Positions 36,801 through 44,971 are shown, counted from the stretch's first letter. The stretch is DNA of 64,000 nt from Alcanivorax sp. (GCA_022565695.1 JAIUME010000001.1:744001-808000), one strand, 5' to 3'. Notes: generated from the sequence alone by a model not told the origin. Translations and numbers: made by a program.

Positions 36801-37511
36801 GTCGTCCTCCGTGAAGGGCAGGTGAGGATTACCGTGCAGGACCAGGGCCCCGGCGTGCCGGAACATTTCCGCAGCCAGATATTCAACCGCTTTACCCAGG
36901 CCGACAGTTCAGATACCCGGATCAAGGGCGGCACCGGTCTGGGGCTGGCAATTACCCGCGAAATTGTCGAGCACATGGGTGGCTACGTCGGCCTCGAGAG
37001 CCGCAACGACAAAACGGCCACTGACGGCACGGGTGCTCGCTTCTACTTTGATCTGCCGTGCTTGCCGGGGATTCGGCCCCGCACAGCGGAACAGGTGCTG
37101 GTGGTCGAGTATCGGCCGGATATGGCCATGCGCCTGGCTGCCCTGCTGCATGATGCGGATTACGACGTCGATATTGCCAGTGACGTCCAGGCGGCGATGG
37201 CCTGTCTGGCTGATTCCCGCTACGGCACCGTGATTGTCAGTGATTCACTGACGGAGCAGGACGACCAGGCGTTGCGCGCGTTCATTCATGACAGCTTCGG
37301 GGCCGGAGGCGTCATGCTGATACGCATCGCGGCCACAGTAACAAAAGGCAAATTGCTTTTGGCCGTTGATGAAATGACACTGTTGACGCAAGCAGGTGCC
37401 GAGCCCGTTATGTCAGCAAAGGTATCGGATGAGAGACATCCGCGAGAGTATGACGAAGGGGCTACCTTGCTGGTGTGCCTGCGCCGTGCGGCGGAAGAAC
37501 GCTCTTCATGA
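33813..37511 (+). CDS. Multi-PAS sensor histidine kinase with degenerate receiver
   Basis: A 1232-residue membrane kinase. The ATG at 33813 has AGGGAG ten bases upstream; an ATG at 33804 lies only one base from that site. A periplasmic Cache-like sensor (about 35-300) sits between two membrane helices (about 12-30 and 305-325). Four PAS domains follow, near 350-470, 480-600, 608-730 and 735-850. The HisKA domain has the phosphorylation site SHELRTP (His near 863). The ATPase domain has NLLSNAAKFSP, DQGPGVP and GTGLGLAI. The last 140 residues look like a receiver whose acidic pocket is altered (VLVVEYRPD), with a possible acceptor Asp in VIVSDS near 1144. It heads a locus with two receiver proteins and a polysaccharide synthase. 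Confidence 0.92.
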   Translation: MRAFFTRQMLSSKPILIVMAVLCGAWVSWNWYYLGEDLHAEMSTLAEQRGSLIRGALNTSGEQAQLMGELLAVDPVARSIIIRAESKLRQTGERPSLDAERRALTQHVAPLWPKLQEKVGLSQLHFYLAPDGVALLRVQAPEAYDDNLVWRRPMVRAVFADGLPRHGVDLGTQASGVRGLVPIVSDADRLLAVVDVGIDTEKLLSRLAGDLGIGIALVANMPGGAADVVVGEPLLSSVAANMPQQSGAGWIAGDDEREFFVARSEIQLFSGLATQEADGAAVSGALLLWSDESVRYQGMRHQRLRTTWVSLLLFLLLAMAVVWGVRNARQYMDTRIRNANAALRAERDLYAGGAVSVLVWHDDDQRRLSYVSPNVKSLFGYTDLHMTTADFDYTELIHPDDRERVARQVSESLQQRLTSWAITYRIMRADGPERWLYDFTRAEWRGGYELVGLRSYVIDQTEHIIMQREVAAQRRRLDSLMSSAPAVIYSAGVRDRQITYISPNFKSLLGYSATDEMRDVRWWRERVHPDDLPGIRNLDWETWGSDQHTGVYRFRHANGTWRWLEDRCRVIKDADGVARERVGSLADVTERVLLEQRFKHEQQRAMLALEGANLGLWEWHLNSDDIVFNERWAEMLGYAQDEVSRSMRASNEMVHPEDRVRVQQALVEHLKGNTPDYQCEYRMQHKAGHWVWILDRGRVVERDESGRAIRAGGAHLDITEQREARELLRESEEKFRSLYEYAPIGIMLNRMDDGRFLEVNDAILAMTGYTEEVLLQKSFWDLTPEQFADEEAAYFETLLSCGTYGPYEKELVRADGSRVPVQVNGTLILDRNGDPVVWTLVQDISERRRMEQLKSQFVSTVSHELRTPLTSIKGALGLISGGTFGELPEQVTQMVNIAAKNSERLTLLINDLLDIEKIAAGNMRFDMREQPLAPLLRQALESNKGYADEYQVTLRLDNQAGDVLVNVDADRFLQVMANLLSNAAKFSPRDGEVSVIVVLREGQVRITVQDQGPGVPEHFRSQIFNRFTQADSSDTRIKGGTGLGLAITREIVEHMGGYVGLESRNDKTATDGTGARFYFDLPCLPGIRPRTAEQVLVVEYRPDMAMRLAALLHDADYDVDIASDVQAAMACLADSRYGTVIVSDSLTEQDDQALRAFIHDSFGAGGVMLIRIAATVTKGKLLLAVDEMTLLTQAGAEPVMSAKVSDERHPREYDEGATLLVCLRRAAEERSS

Positions 37512-37583
37512 AAGAATATTTGTCGTGAAATGTACGCGCCGTGGCAAAGCATGCGGCACTGATCGAAAGATGGAGCTGATTGA

Positions 37584-37967
37584 ATGAGCGAACTCAAGCG
37601 TATTCTTTATGTGGAAGACGAGCCGGATATCCGTGCAGTGGCCGAGCTGGCATTGAGCGCCGTAGGCGGCTTCGAGCTATGCACCTGTGACTGCGGCGAA
37701 CAGGCCGTACGTGAAGCCGCAGCGTTCGCACCTCAGCTGATGATCCTTGATGTGATGATGCCCGGCATGGATGGCCCCAGCACACTGCGAGCATTGCGTG
37801 AGCTGCCCGAGATGGCCGGTGTGCCCGCCATCTTCATGACGGCCAAGGTGCAGCCCGACGAGGTGAAGCAGCTGTTGGCACTGGGCGCGCTGGAAGTGAT
37901 CCCCAAGCCGTTCGACCCGATGACACTGGCGCAGCGGGTCACTGCCGTCTGGGAGCGCCGGGAGTAG
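37584..37967 (+). CDS. Stand-alone response-regulator receiver protein
   Basis: A 127-residue CheY-like receiver with no output domain. The acidic pair is in YVEDEPD (10-15), the phospho-acceptor Asp in MILDVMMPGMDG near 55, the Thr in FMTAKVQ near 85 and the Lys in PKPFDP near 109. It is the likely phosphorylation target of the kinase encoded 72 bp upstream. It lies four bases before the next receiver gene. Without an output domain it must act through protein contacts, perhaps with the HEAT-repeat or synthase proteins of this locus, or pass phosphate on. Confidence 0.92.
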   Translation: MSELKRILYVEDEPDIRAVAELALSAVGGFELCTCDCGEQAVREAAAFAPQLMILDVMMPGMDGPSTLRALRELPEMAGVPAIFMTAKVQPDEVKQLLALGALEVIPKPFDPMTLAQRVTAVWERRE

Positions 37968-37970
37968 AGA

Positions 37971-38351
37971 TTGGCAGATGGACTGATTTTACTGGTTGAG
38001 GATGATCCTCTTGTAGGAGAACTGCTGGAGTATCTTCTCAAGCGGGAAGGCTTCGATGTGTTGTGGGCCAGAGATGGTCGGGCGGCACAAAAAGCCATCG
38101 GCGAGGAGGGCCTTTTTGTGGCGGCGATCCTGGATGTGATGCTGCCCTATGTTGACGGCTACTCGCTGGTGGCGCAGCTGCGCGGACATGCGACGCTCAG
38201 CGATATCCCGGTGCTGATGCTCACTGCCCGGGCACAGGAGCAGGATGTGGTGAGGGCACTGGAAATGGGCGCCGACGATTATCTGGTCAAGCCGTTCCAG
38301 CCAGGCGAGCTGACCGCCCGGTTGCGTCGCCTGATACGCAGGCGGCCTTGA
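37971..38351 (+). CDS. Second stand-alone receiver protein, TTG start
   Basis: A 126-residue single receiver domain, starting at TTG (37971) with GGGAG six bases upstream; no ATG is available in a sensible place. It has the acidic pocket LVEDDP, the acceptor Asp in AILDVMLPYVDG near 53, the Thr in MLTARAQ and the Lys in LVKPFQPGE near 106. The receiver resembles OmpR-type domains more than CheY, but the protein stops after it, so there is no DNA-binding domain. Its stop codon overlaps the start of the barrel gene (TGATG), showing tight coupling with the export genes. Confidence 0.9.
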   Translation: MADGLILLVEDDPLVGELLEYLLKREGFDVLWARDGRAAQKAIGEEGLFVAAILDVMLPYVDGYSLVAQLRGHATLSDIPVLMLTARAQEQDVVRALEMGADDYLVKPFQPGELTARLRRLIRRRP

Positions 38352-39574
38352 TGATGCGCTATCTGTTCGTTGCGCTGAGTCTGGCCATCGCGTCACCCTC
38401 GCTGGCGTGGGAGCAGGACGTGCGGCAGTCGTTGGACAGCAACGACATTCCTCGCGCCCAGGCACAGGTTGACGCCGTGTTGCGCGCGTTGCCGGGCGAC
38501 AGGGATGCGCTGTTGTGGCAGGCGCGGCTCAATGCCATGAGCGATAACCACCCGCTGGCCCGGCGACAGTTCGATGAGTTGCTTCGTCTGGATCCGGATA
38601 ACGTCGATGTGCGATTCGCCTCAGCCCAGCAATATGCCTGGCAGGGCGACGTGTCCCAGGCCATTCAGGAAGCGGAGCGAGCGCGCAGTCTGGCGCCGGA
38701 TTACGCTGCGGTATGGGCGTTTGAACTGGAGCTGGCCCGGACCTGGGCTCGCACGTCCGGGGATCCTGACGCGGCGGCATCCTACCGCCGCCGTCACCAG
38801 GCGGCGCAGGCGGTAATGCCTGATGTGGCGGCAGAGTACCCCGCAGAGGCCATCCAGCCATTCAGCTGGCGTGGCCGGCGCATGCTGGAAATCGGTTATG
38901 ACGAGGATTACCTCACCGGTGGGCGAAGCGACTGGCGTGGTGCGGATGTGGCACTCCAGTGGCAGGATTCCCGCGACCGCCTCTGGTACAGCCGCTTCCG
39001 CAATACCTCCCGGTTTGATCAGTCAGATAATGAGTACAACGCGGGCGTCTACTTGCCCATGGGCAACCGGCGCCAGTTGCAGCTGGATGCGACCTACAGC
39101 CCCACTGCGCGGATTCGCCCGGCGTGGTCGGCGTATGCCGGTTTCTACCTGGTGCCCCGGGATCGCTGGGGGCTGCAGCCAGGCATTCGCCGTACCCACT
39201 ATGACGACAGTGACTCCACAACGGGCAGTCTGCTGGTGGAGCATTACCGTGCGTCCTGGCGCTACGCCTATACGTTTTTCCTCACGCAACTGGATGGCGG
39301 CGGCACGGGCGCTGCGCATGTCGTGGACCTGCGCCGTTATTACCGCGATGCCAGTCATGTCGGCGCCGGTATCGGCGTCGGCCGGGATATCGAATCCACA
39401 CCGCTGGGCCAGCAGATTACCGACGTGCTGGGGGCCTCGGTGTTTGGCGAGCATTTTCTCGATAACAGCTGGTTCAGCCCCGACTGGAGCGTCACCTGGC
39501 GTGTAGCCTTCACTGAACAGGGAGATGCTTATGACCGCATTGGTTGGCGGTTGGGTCTCCGCTATCGCTTCTGA
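38351..39574 (+). CDS. YaiO-family outer-membrane beta-barrel protein with TPRs
   Basis: A 407-residue exported protein. The signal peptide ends at SLAWEQ. TPR-like helices cover about residues 22-165 (repeats around AQAQVDAVLRALPGDRDALLWQARLNA and ARRQFDELLRLDPDNVDVRFASAQ). A YaiO-type beta-barrel of amphipathic strands follows from about 178 and ends in an aromatic residue (LRYRF), the usual barrel-assembly signal. It starts inside the preceding receiver's stop codon (TGATG). TPR plus barrel is the layout of polysaccharide exporters such as AlgK/AlgE, PgaA or BcsC, so it probably carries the product of the downstream GT2 across the outer membrane. Confidence 0.85.
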   Translation: MMRYLFVALSLAIASPSLAWEQDVRQSLDSNDIPRAQAQVDAVLRALPGDRDALLWQARLNAMSDNHPLARRQFDELLRLDPDNVDVRFASAQQYAWQGDVSQAIQEAERARSLAPDYAAVWAFELELARTWARTSGDPDAAASYRRRHQAAQAVMPDVAAEYPAEAIQPFSWRGRRMLEIGYDEDYLTGGRSDWRGADVALQWQDSRDRLWYSRFRNTSRFDQSDNEYNAGVYLPMGNRRQLQLDATYSPTARIRPAWSAYAGFYLVPRDRWGLQPGIRRTHYDDSDSTTGSLLVEHYRASWRYAYTFFLTQLDGGGTGAAHVVDLRRYYRDASHVGAGIGVGRDIESTPLGQQITDVLGASVFGEHFLDNSWFSPDWSVTWRVAFTEQGDAYDRIGWRLGLRYRF

Positions 39575-40628
39575 TCCGGCACTGCTGGCAGTCGTCCTTC
39601 TGGCACTGGGGCTGCTGCTGACGACAACCCTGATGTTGCTGGGTACGCTGTTGCTGAGCCGTCATCACGAACGTCGTCTCCAGCGCGCCGCCCGGGTGCG
39701 CCAGCAATGGATGCCACGACTGCTGGGGATGCTGACGGGGCTCGACGATCCCTCTGCGGCAGCGCTGCCCGCCCTGGCGCGCCGTGACATGCCCGCATTG
39801 GTGAGTCTGTGCAATGCGCTGCAGGATACCGTCCGTGGCGTATCCCGAGAGTCCTTGCATCTTCTGGCCCAGCGCCTGGGTTTGATTCCTGAATTGAGGA
39901 GCTGGTTGCGGCGCGGTGATGCGGGGCGACAGCTGGATGCGCTGACCTGCCTCGGCCAGCTCCGTATCAATGCCGCCTGGCCAGACATTCAATCACTGAT
40001 GGATCAGGGCAATACGGTGCTCAGCCTCACGGCGGCACGCGCGTTGGTGAATATTGATGCATCGCGGGGCGTACCGGAAATCCTGCATCGCCTGCAGCGC
40101 ACTGACTGGTCGGAAAGTCGTGTTACGGCACTGCTCAAGGAAGTCCCCGCGAATACCCTGATCCGCATGCTGCAGCAGAACCTGCTGACGAGTGAGGCGC
40201 GCACCATGCCGCCCCTGGCGCTACGCAAGCTGATCCGCATCACCAACAGCCTGCAGCCTGGCCAGGTGGAACCGCTGTTGCAGCTGGCGCGAGAGCGGTT
40301 CCCCGATGATGCCGAGCTGCGCAGCACCATCTGCGCCAGCGCGGACGGGCCGCAGTGGCTGCCGTATCTGCGCGCTGCCACAACGGATGAGGCCTGGCCG
40401 GTGCGGGTGCAGGCGGTGCGCAAACTGGGACGGCTTGGCGAATCCGCTGATCGCATTGTGCTGGCCGCGCGACTGGAAGACCCGGTCTGGTGGGTCAGGT
40501 ACCGCGCAGCCCAGGCGTTACTGGCTCTCCCGGGAGCACAAAGACCGGCACTGCAGATCATGGCCCGCGCCCACGACAGCCAGCGCGTGCGCGAAATACT
40601 CGCGCATGCTCTGGCGGAGGCGCGCTGA
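39531..40628 (+). CDS. HEAT-repeat membrane protein
   Basis: A 365-residue protein begun at the ATG at 39531 (GGGAG six bases upstream), overlapping the end of the barrel gene by 44 bp. One N-terminal membrane helix (about 15-40, LLAVVLLALGLLLTTTLMLLGTLLL) is followed by helical repeats, of which the clearest are HEAT units near 145-170 and 275-335 (WPVRVQAVRKLGRLG, WWVRYRAAQALLALP). HEAT scaffolds bind partner proteins; here the obvious partners are the receiver proteins and the synthase. Its stop codon overlaps the synthase start (TGATG). Confidence 0.85.
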   Translation: MTALVGGWVSAIASDPALLAVVLLALGLLLTTTLMLLGTLLLSRHHERRLQRAARVRQQWMPRLLGMLTGLDDPSAAALPALARRDMPALVSLCNALQDTVRGVSRESLHLLAQRLGLIPELRSWLRRGDAGRQLDALTCLGQLRINAAWPDIQSLMDQGNTVLSLTAARALVNIDASRGVPEILHRLQRTDWSESRVTALLKEVPANTLIRMLQQNLLTSEARTMPPLALRKLIRITNSLQPGQVEPLLQLARERFPDDAELRSTICASADGPQWLPYLRAATTDEAWPVRVQAVRKLGRLGESADRIVLAARLEDPVWWVRYRAAQALLALPGAQRPALQIMARAHDSQRVREILAHALAEAR

Positions 40629-42064
40629 TGGAATGGCTGACAAACCTGCTGGCGGCAATACCCGGCGATCGCATTCTGGTCTGGGCCCAGTGGTTTTTCC
40701 TCGGGTATTTCATTGCGCTGGCACTGGGCTATCTGTCGCTGAATGTGCTCGCGATGTTCGCCATTGGCAAGCACACCCGCGCTGCGCGCACCGAATATCT
40801 GCCCCGCGCCTACCATGCCTTTCTGCCGCCGGTGTCGGTGCTTGTACCCGCCTATAACGAAGAAGCCAATATCACCTCCTCGGTGCAGGCCATGCTACAG
40901 CTGGCCTATCCCGAACATGAAGTGGTGGTGATTAATGACGGCTCGAAGGACAGCACACTCGCCGTCCTGATCAAAGACTTCGATCTGTATCCGGTGCCGG
41001 AGAGCACCGACCAGGCGTTGTCGACGCAAACGGTGCGAGCCGTGTACCGCTCCCGCTCCCAGCCATTACTGCGCGTGGTGGACAAGGAAAACGGCGGCAA
41101 GGCAGATGCGCTCAATGCCGGCATCAACTACAGCCGCTTCCCGTTGTTCTGCGGGGTGGATGCCGATTCCATCATCCAGCGCGACAGCCTGCTGCGCATT
41201 GTGCGCATGTTCGTCGATGACCCGGACACCATTGCCGCAGGCGGTACCGTGCGTATCGCCAACGGCAGTGATGTTGATGCCGGCAATCTGGTCGAGGCGC
41301 GCCTGCCTCGTCGCTGGTTGCCACTGATGCAGATTGTCGAGTACCTGCGCGCCTTCATGTTCGGCCGGCTGGGCTGGGAGCCCCTCAATGCACTGCTGAT
41401 CATCAGCGGTGCCTTCGGCGTGTTCCGCAAAAGCGTGGTGGTGGAAGTGGGTGGCTACCGCCATAAATCCATTGGCGAGGACATGGAACTGGTCGTGCGG
41501 CTGCACCGCTACATGCGACTGGCCCGGCGCCGCTACCGCATCCACTTCCTGCCTGATCCTGTGTGCTGGACCGAAGCCCCGGAAGATCTGGCCACCCTGC
41601 GCTCACAGCGCATTCGCTGGCAGCGCGGCCTGCTGGAGAGCCTGTCTGCCAATGCGCGACTGTGCTGCCATCGGCGCGGTGGCGTGGTTGGCTGGGTAGC
41701 GTTTCCCTTTATGCTCATCTTCGAAGCAATCGGCCCACTACTGGAAATCGGTGGCTACGTCTTCGTACTGGTCATGGCGCTCACGGGCGCCGTCAGCCCC
41801 ACCTGGGTCATGGCGTTCATGCTGGTGGCGATAGGTCTGGGTATTCTGATTTCCGTGCTGGCGTTGTTGCTGGAAGAAATGTCGTTCCGTATTTATCCCG
41901 GCAAACGCTCCATCATGCGACTGTTCGTCGCGGCGCTGGCCGAGAACCTGGGCTACCGACAACTCAATACCTGGTGGCGGGTCCGGGGCACATGGCAGTG
42001 GCTGCGTGGCAAGCAGGCCAAGTGGGGCGAGATGAAACGCAGCGGCAGCCTGAGCAAACGCTAG
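40628..42064 (+). CDS. Family 2 glycosyltransferase, PgaC-like polysaccharide synthase
   Basis: A 478-residue processive membrane glycosyltransferase. One N-terminal helix (about 15-45) precedes the GT-A domain with VLVPAYNEE near 76, VVINDGS near 103, DKENGGKADALNAG near 153, the metal-binding DADS near 177, a conserved ED (IGEDMEL) near 282 and the acceptor motif QRIRWQRG near 329. Three or four C-terminal helices (about 358-440) form the translocation channel. The organisation matches poly-N-acetylglucosamine, hyaluronan or cellulose-type synthases; no PilZ domain is present. It is the last gene of the kinase/receiver/export run, translationally coupled to the HEAT gene. Confidence 0.92.
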   Translation: MEWLTNLLAAIPGDRILVWAQWFFLGYFIALALGYLSLNVLAMFAIGKHTRAARTEYLPRAYHAFLPPVSVLVPAYNEEANITSSVQAMLQLAYPEHEVVVINDGSKDSTLAVLIKDFDLYPVPESTDQALSTQTVRAVYRSRSQPLLRVVDKENGGKADALNAGINYSRFPLFCGVDADSIIQRDSLLRIVRMFVDDPDTIAAGGTVRIANGSDVDAGNLVEARLPRRWLPLMQIVEYLRAFMFGRLGWEPLNALLIISGAFGVFRKSVVVEVGGYRHKSIGEDMELVVRLHRYMRLARRRYRIHFLPDPVCWTEAPEDLATLRSQRIRWQRGLLESLSANARLCCHRRGGVVGWVAFPFMLIFEAIGPLLEIGGYVFVLVMALTGAVSPTWVMAFMLVAIGLGILISVLALLLEEMSFRIYPGKRSIMRLFVAALAENLGYRQLNTWWRVRGTWQWLRGKQAKWGEMKRSGSLSKR

Positions 42065-42096
42065 GCATTCAGCGCGAAGCCCTTAACGTGAAGCCC

Positions 42097-43083
42097 TTAA
42101 CGTGAAGCGACCAGTTCGAACGACCGCAGCCGCGCTCCGTGATCATAAATGTCCGACACAAGCATCAACTCATCGGCTTCCGTTTCCGCCACCAGCGCAT
42201 CCAGGCCAGCATGCACCGTGTCCGGCGTACCGATGATGGAGCGCGCCAGCATCTGGCTGGCCTGCATCTTCTCCCGCGCAGACCAGTAACGGTCGATATC
42301 GTCGATCGGCGGCTGACTCAACAGCCGCGCACCGCGCAGCAGATTGGTGAACGACATCTGCTGCGTGGTGGCCAGCCGTCGCGCCTCCGGTTCTGAATCC
42401 GCCGCAATCACATTGACGCCGACGATGGCATAGGGCGCCGCCAACTGCGCCGACGGCTTGAAACGGCTGCGATAGATCGCCAGCGCATCCATCAACTGCT
42501 GCGGCGCAAAATGTGAAGCAAAGGCATAGGGCAGACCGAGCTCCGCCGCCAATGCCGCCCCGAAAGTGCTGGAACCCAGAATCCATAACGGCACCTGCGT
42601 GCCCGCACCCGGCACCGCCTGAATGGCCTGCCCGGGCTGCGCCGGTGCCAACAGCGCCTGAAGCGCCTGCACATCCTCCGGAAAGCGATCAGATGCTGCG
42701 GGCGTACGCCGCAGCGCATGCAGCGTATTCTGATCCGTGCCCGGCGCCCGCCCCAGCCCCAGATCAATCCGGTCCGGATACAGATGCGCCAGCGTGCCGA
42801 ACTGCTCCGCAATCACCAGCGGCGAATGATTGGGCAACATGATGCCGCCCGCCCCGACACGAATATGCCGCGTGCCCGCCGCCACATGACTGATCACCAG
42901 CGACGTCGCGGCACTGGCGATGCTTTCCATATTGTGATGCTCAGCCACCCAGAAACGCTGATACCCCCAGCCCTCGGCATGGGCAGCCAGATCCCGGGCA
43001 TTGTCCAGCGCCTCACGGACGCTGCCGCCCTCGGTGACACGGACCAGATCGAGAATGGACAGGCGTGGCGGATGGTGTGGCAT
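42097..43083 (-). CDS. LLM-class flavin-dependent oxidoreductase
   Basis: A 328-residue luciferase-like monooxygenase family protein; the ATG at 43083 has GGAG six bases upstream, whereas the longer frame to 43140 lacks support. The fold markers are [19 protein letters not shown] near residues 44-62, [21 protein letters not shown] near 80-100, [13 protein letters not shown] near 108-120 and a C-terminal SDIYDH. The single-component LLM group (YhbW/YvbT-like) uses FMN and a reductase; the substrate is unknown. It is convergent with the GT2 gene and divergent from the Fic gene. Confidence 0.92.
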   Translation of the reverse strand: MPHHPPRLSILDLVRVTEGGSVREALDNARDLAAHAEGWGYQRFWVAEHHNMESIASAATSLVISHVAAGTRHIRVGAGGIMLPNHSPLVIAEQFGTLAHLYPDRIDLGLGRAPGTDQNTLHALRRTPAASDRFPEDVQALQALLAPAQPGQAIQAVPGAGTQVPLWILGSSTFGAALAAELGLPYAFASHFAPQQLMDALAIYRSRFKPSAQLAAPYAIVGVNVIAADSEPEARRLATTQQMSFTNLLRGARLLSQPPIDDIDRYWSAREKMQASQMLARSIIGTPDTVHAGLDALVAETEADELMLVSDIYDHGARLRSFELVASR

Positions 43084-43239
43084 TGGGAACTCCAGTGATT
43101 GGCGTGTCGGGTGCGCTGCGACGAGCCGCCATTGAAACACGCCTTGCCGTGCAGCAGACAGCCGCCAGGCTGGCCTCTGAGCCGAATAATCGCCATAATC
43201 GGCTCAATATCTGATCTGATAAGGCGCTCTACTCGGCTC

Positions 43240-44364
43240 ATGGCTCAGCTTATGTATATCTGGCAGCACCCTGAATGGCCCCGGTTTGACTGGGACGACG
43301 CGGCCCTCAAAGGGCGGCTGGATGCCGTGCGCCTGTTGCAGGGGCGATTGCTCGGCCAGGCCGATGCCGTGTCGACGCAGGCAGGCCAGGATGCGGAGAT
43401 GGATGCCCTGATCCAGAATGCCATCCGTACCAGTGAAATCGAAGGCGAGCATCTGGATGTCAGCTCGGTGCGATCATCGGTAGCGCGTCAACTCGGGCTG
43501 GAGCAGGGCGGCCTCACCGGTCGTCCCACTGCGCAGACTGAATCCCTGGTTGCCCTGTTGCTGGAAGCCATCCACGAGCCTGAGGCGCCGCTGTCCGTTG
43601 AGCGATTGTGCCAGTGGCAGGCGCTGCTGTTCCCCGATGGGGACGGGGTGGCTGCCGGGATACATGTCGGTACCCTCCGCGGTGAGGCGCCGATGCAGGT
43701 GGTGTCTGGCCGCATAGACCGACCACGGGTGCATTTCGAAGCGCCTCCCCGAGACCGGCTTGAACCGGAACTCGACGCCTTTATCGCCTGGTTCAACACC
43801 CCGCCTGCCGGGCAGGACCCGCTGCTGCGTGCCGGCATCGCACACCTGTGGCTGGTGACCCTGCATCCCTTCGATGACGCGAATGGTCGCGTTACACGTG
43901 CCGTGACGGACCGCGCCCTGGCGCAGGCAGAGCACCAATCGGTACGATTCTATTCCTTGAGCGCGGCCATCATGGCCCGGCGCCAGGAGTACTACGATCA
44001 CCTGGAGCGCACCCAGAAAGGGGAGCTCGACATTACCCCGTGGCTGCTCTGGTTTCTCGACACCCTTGAGCAGGCACTACAGCAAGCCCTTGCCCGGATA
44101 GCCCGTGTGCTGGACAAGGCACGCTTCTGGCAGACGCATGCGACGACCGTGCTTAACGAACGCCAGATCAAGGTGCTGAATCGGCTGCTCGACACGGCAG
44201 GTGAGGCGTTCGAGTATGGCATTAATGCGCGCAAATACCAGGCGCTGGCGAAAGTGAGCAAACCCACGGCAACCCGGGACCTGGCGGACTTGCTGGAGAA
44301 AGGTTGTCTGGAGCGGTTGCCTGGGGGGGGGCGTAGCACGTGTTATATGATCGCTGTTTCATAG
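43240..44364 (+). CDS. Fic-domain protein (predicted AMP transferase)
   Basis: A 374-residue Fic protein begun at MAQLMYIWQHPEW, the family N-terminus (DUF4172). The inhibitory helix carries the (S/T)xxxEG motif in RTSEIEGEHLD near residue 66, the class II arrangement in which a Glu blocks the active site. The catalytic motif is HPFDDANGR (His near 208). A helical linker and a winged-helix-like C-terminus (YQALAKVSKPTATRDLADLLEKG) follow. Fic enzymes transfer AMP from ATP to Ser/Thr/Tyr of target proteins; the target is unknown. A G9 tract lies 10 codons before the stop. The gene begins the accessory region ending at ssrA. Confidence 0.9.
   Translation: MAQLMYIWQHPEWPRFDWDDAALKGRLDAVRLLQGRLLGQADAVSTQAGQDAEMDALIQNAIRTSEIEGEHLDVSSVRSSVARQLGLEQGGLTGRPTAQTESLVALLLEAIHEPEAPLSVERLCQWQALLFPDGDGVAAGIHVGTLRGEAPMQVVSGRIDRPRVHFEAPPRDRLEPELDAFIAWFNTPPAGQDPLLRAGIAHLWLVTLHPFDDANGRVTRAVTDRALAQAEHQSVRFYSLSAAIMARRQEYYDHLERTQKGELDITPWLLWFLDTLEQALQQALARIARVLDKARFWQTHATTVLNERQIKVLNRLLDTAGEAFEYGINARKYQALAKVSKPTATRDLADLLEKGCLERLPGGGRSTCYMIAVS
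44323..44331 (+). repeat. G9 homopolymer in the fic gene
   Basis: Nine consecutive Gs encode part of LPGGGRST near the Fic C-terminus. A one-base slip would replace the last dozen residues, so it could act as a contingency tract. Confidence 0.8.
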
Positions 44365-44537
44365 CTGAGCAGCCTGCCTCAAGCGGATGTAAACCCCGGA
44401 TGAAGAAAGGGTCCTGCGTCCGTCGGCGTTTCAGCATGAGCAGCTGTTTTAACCAATCGCACACCCCTGTGCACCCAATCTGGCGCCGTTCTCAGGACTG
44501 GGCATGGCCATAAAAAGGGATTGGCGGAGACTCGGGG

Positions 44538-44566
44538 TTGACATGTACTCACGATGTGCGTACAGT
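44538..44566 (+). promoter_or_regulatory. Promoter and operator of the DUF1778–GNAT pair
   Basis: TTGACA (44538-44543) and TACAGT (44561-44566) are 17 bp apart, close to a perfect sigma-70 promoter. The whole spacer is a dyad: TGTAC and GTACA outside, CAC and GTG inside, centred at 44554. A ribbon-helix-helix antitoxin bound there would cover both promoter boxes. Confidence 0.8.
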
Positions 44567-44640
44567 TGCGACTAATTGGGAGGCTCGGACAGGGCCTGAC
44601 TCCAGCGATGACGAGCCTTTAAAGGCTCAGGAAGTGAGAA

Positions 44641-44919
44641 ATGAGCGCACATGCTTCAAGCGTAGCTCGGAAAGATGAGCGCGTAAATTTGCGTGTCGAT
44701 GCCAAGACAAAGGCCATGCTGGTGCAGGCTGCTGAGATCAGCGGCACACCGCTGACGGAGTTTGTGGTTCAGACCGCGCTTGATCGGGCCGATCGGTTGG
44801 TGAGCCAGCCGAAAGTGACCCGAGTGAGCAATGAAGAGTTCTTCCGGGTATTGGATTTGATCGAGAACCCACCTGCGCCCACCGATTATCTGGTTGAGGC
44901 AATGAAGCGGTTTAGCTGA
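44641..44919 (+). CDS. DUF1778 antitoxin
   Basis: A 92-residue TacA-like antitoxin. The N-terminal ribbon-helix-helix (ERVNLRVDAKTKAMLVQAAEISGTPLTEFVVQTALDRA) binds DNA; the C-terminal tail (NEEFFRVLDLIENPPAPTDYLVEAMKRF) is the segment that wraps the GNAT toxin and blocks its active site. GAAGTGAGAA lies upstream of the ATG. It is followed 52 bp later by the GNAT toxin gene and preceded by a strong promoter with a dyad in its spacer, the expected autorepression arrangement. Confidence 0.92.
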   Translation: MSAHASSVARKDERVNLRVDAKTKAMLVQAAEISGTPLTEFVVQTALDRADRLVSQPKVTRVSNEEFFRVLDLIENPPAPTDYLVEAMKRFS

Positions 44920-44971
44920 TCGGTTCTTGGCCCAGGAGATTAATACTGGGCCAGCTAAGGAGAACCGATTA

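Noticed and set aside
44365-44537. Search for a tRNA or att site between fic and the antitoxin promoter
   Set aside because: No cloverleaf, T-arm motif or repeat of the ssrA end could be seen by eye.
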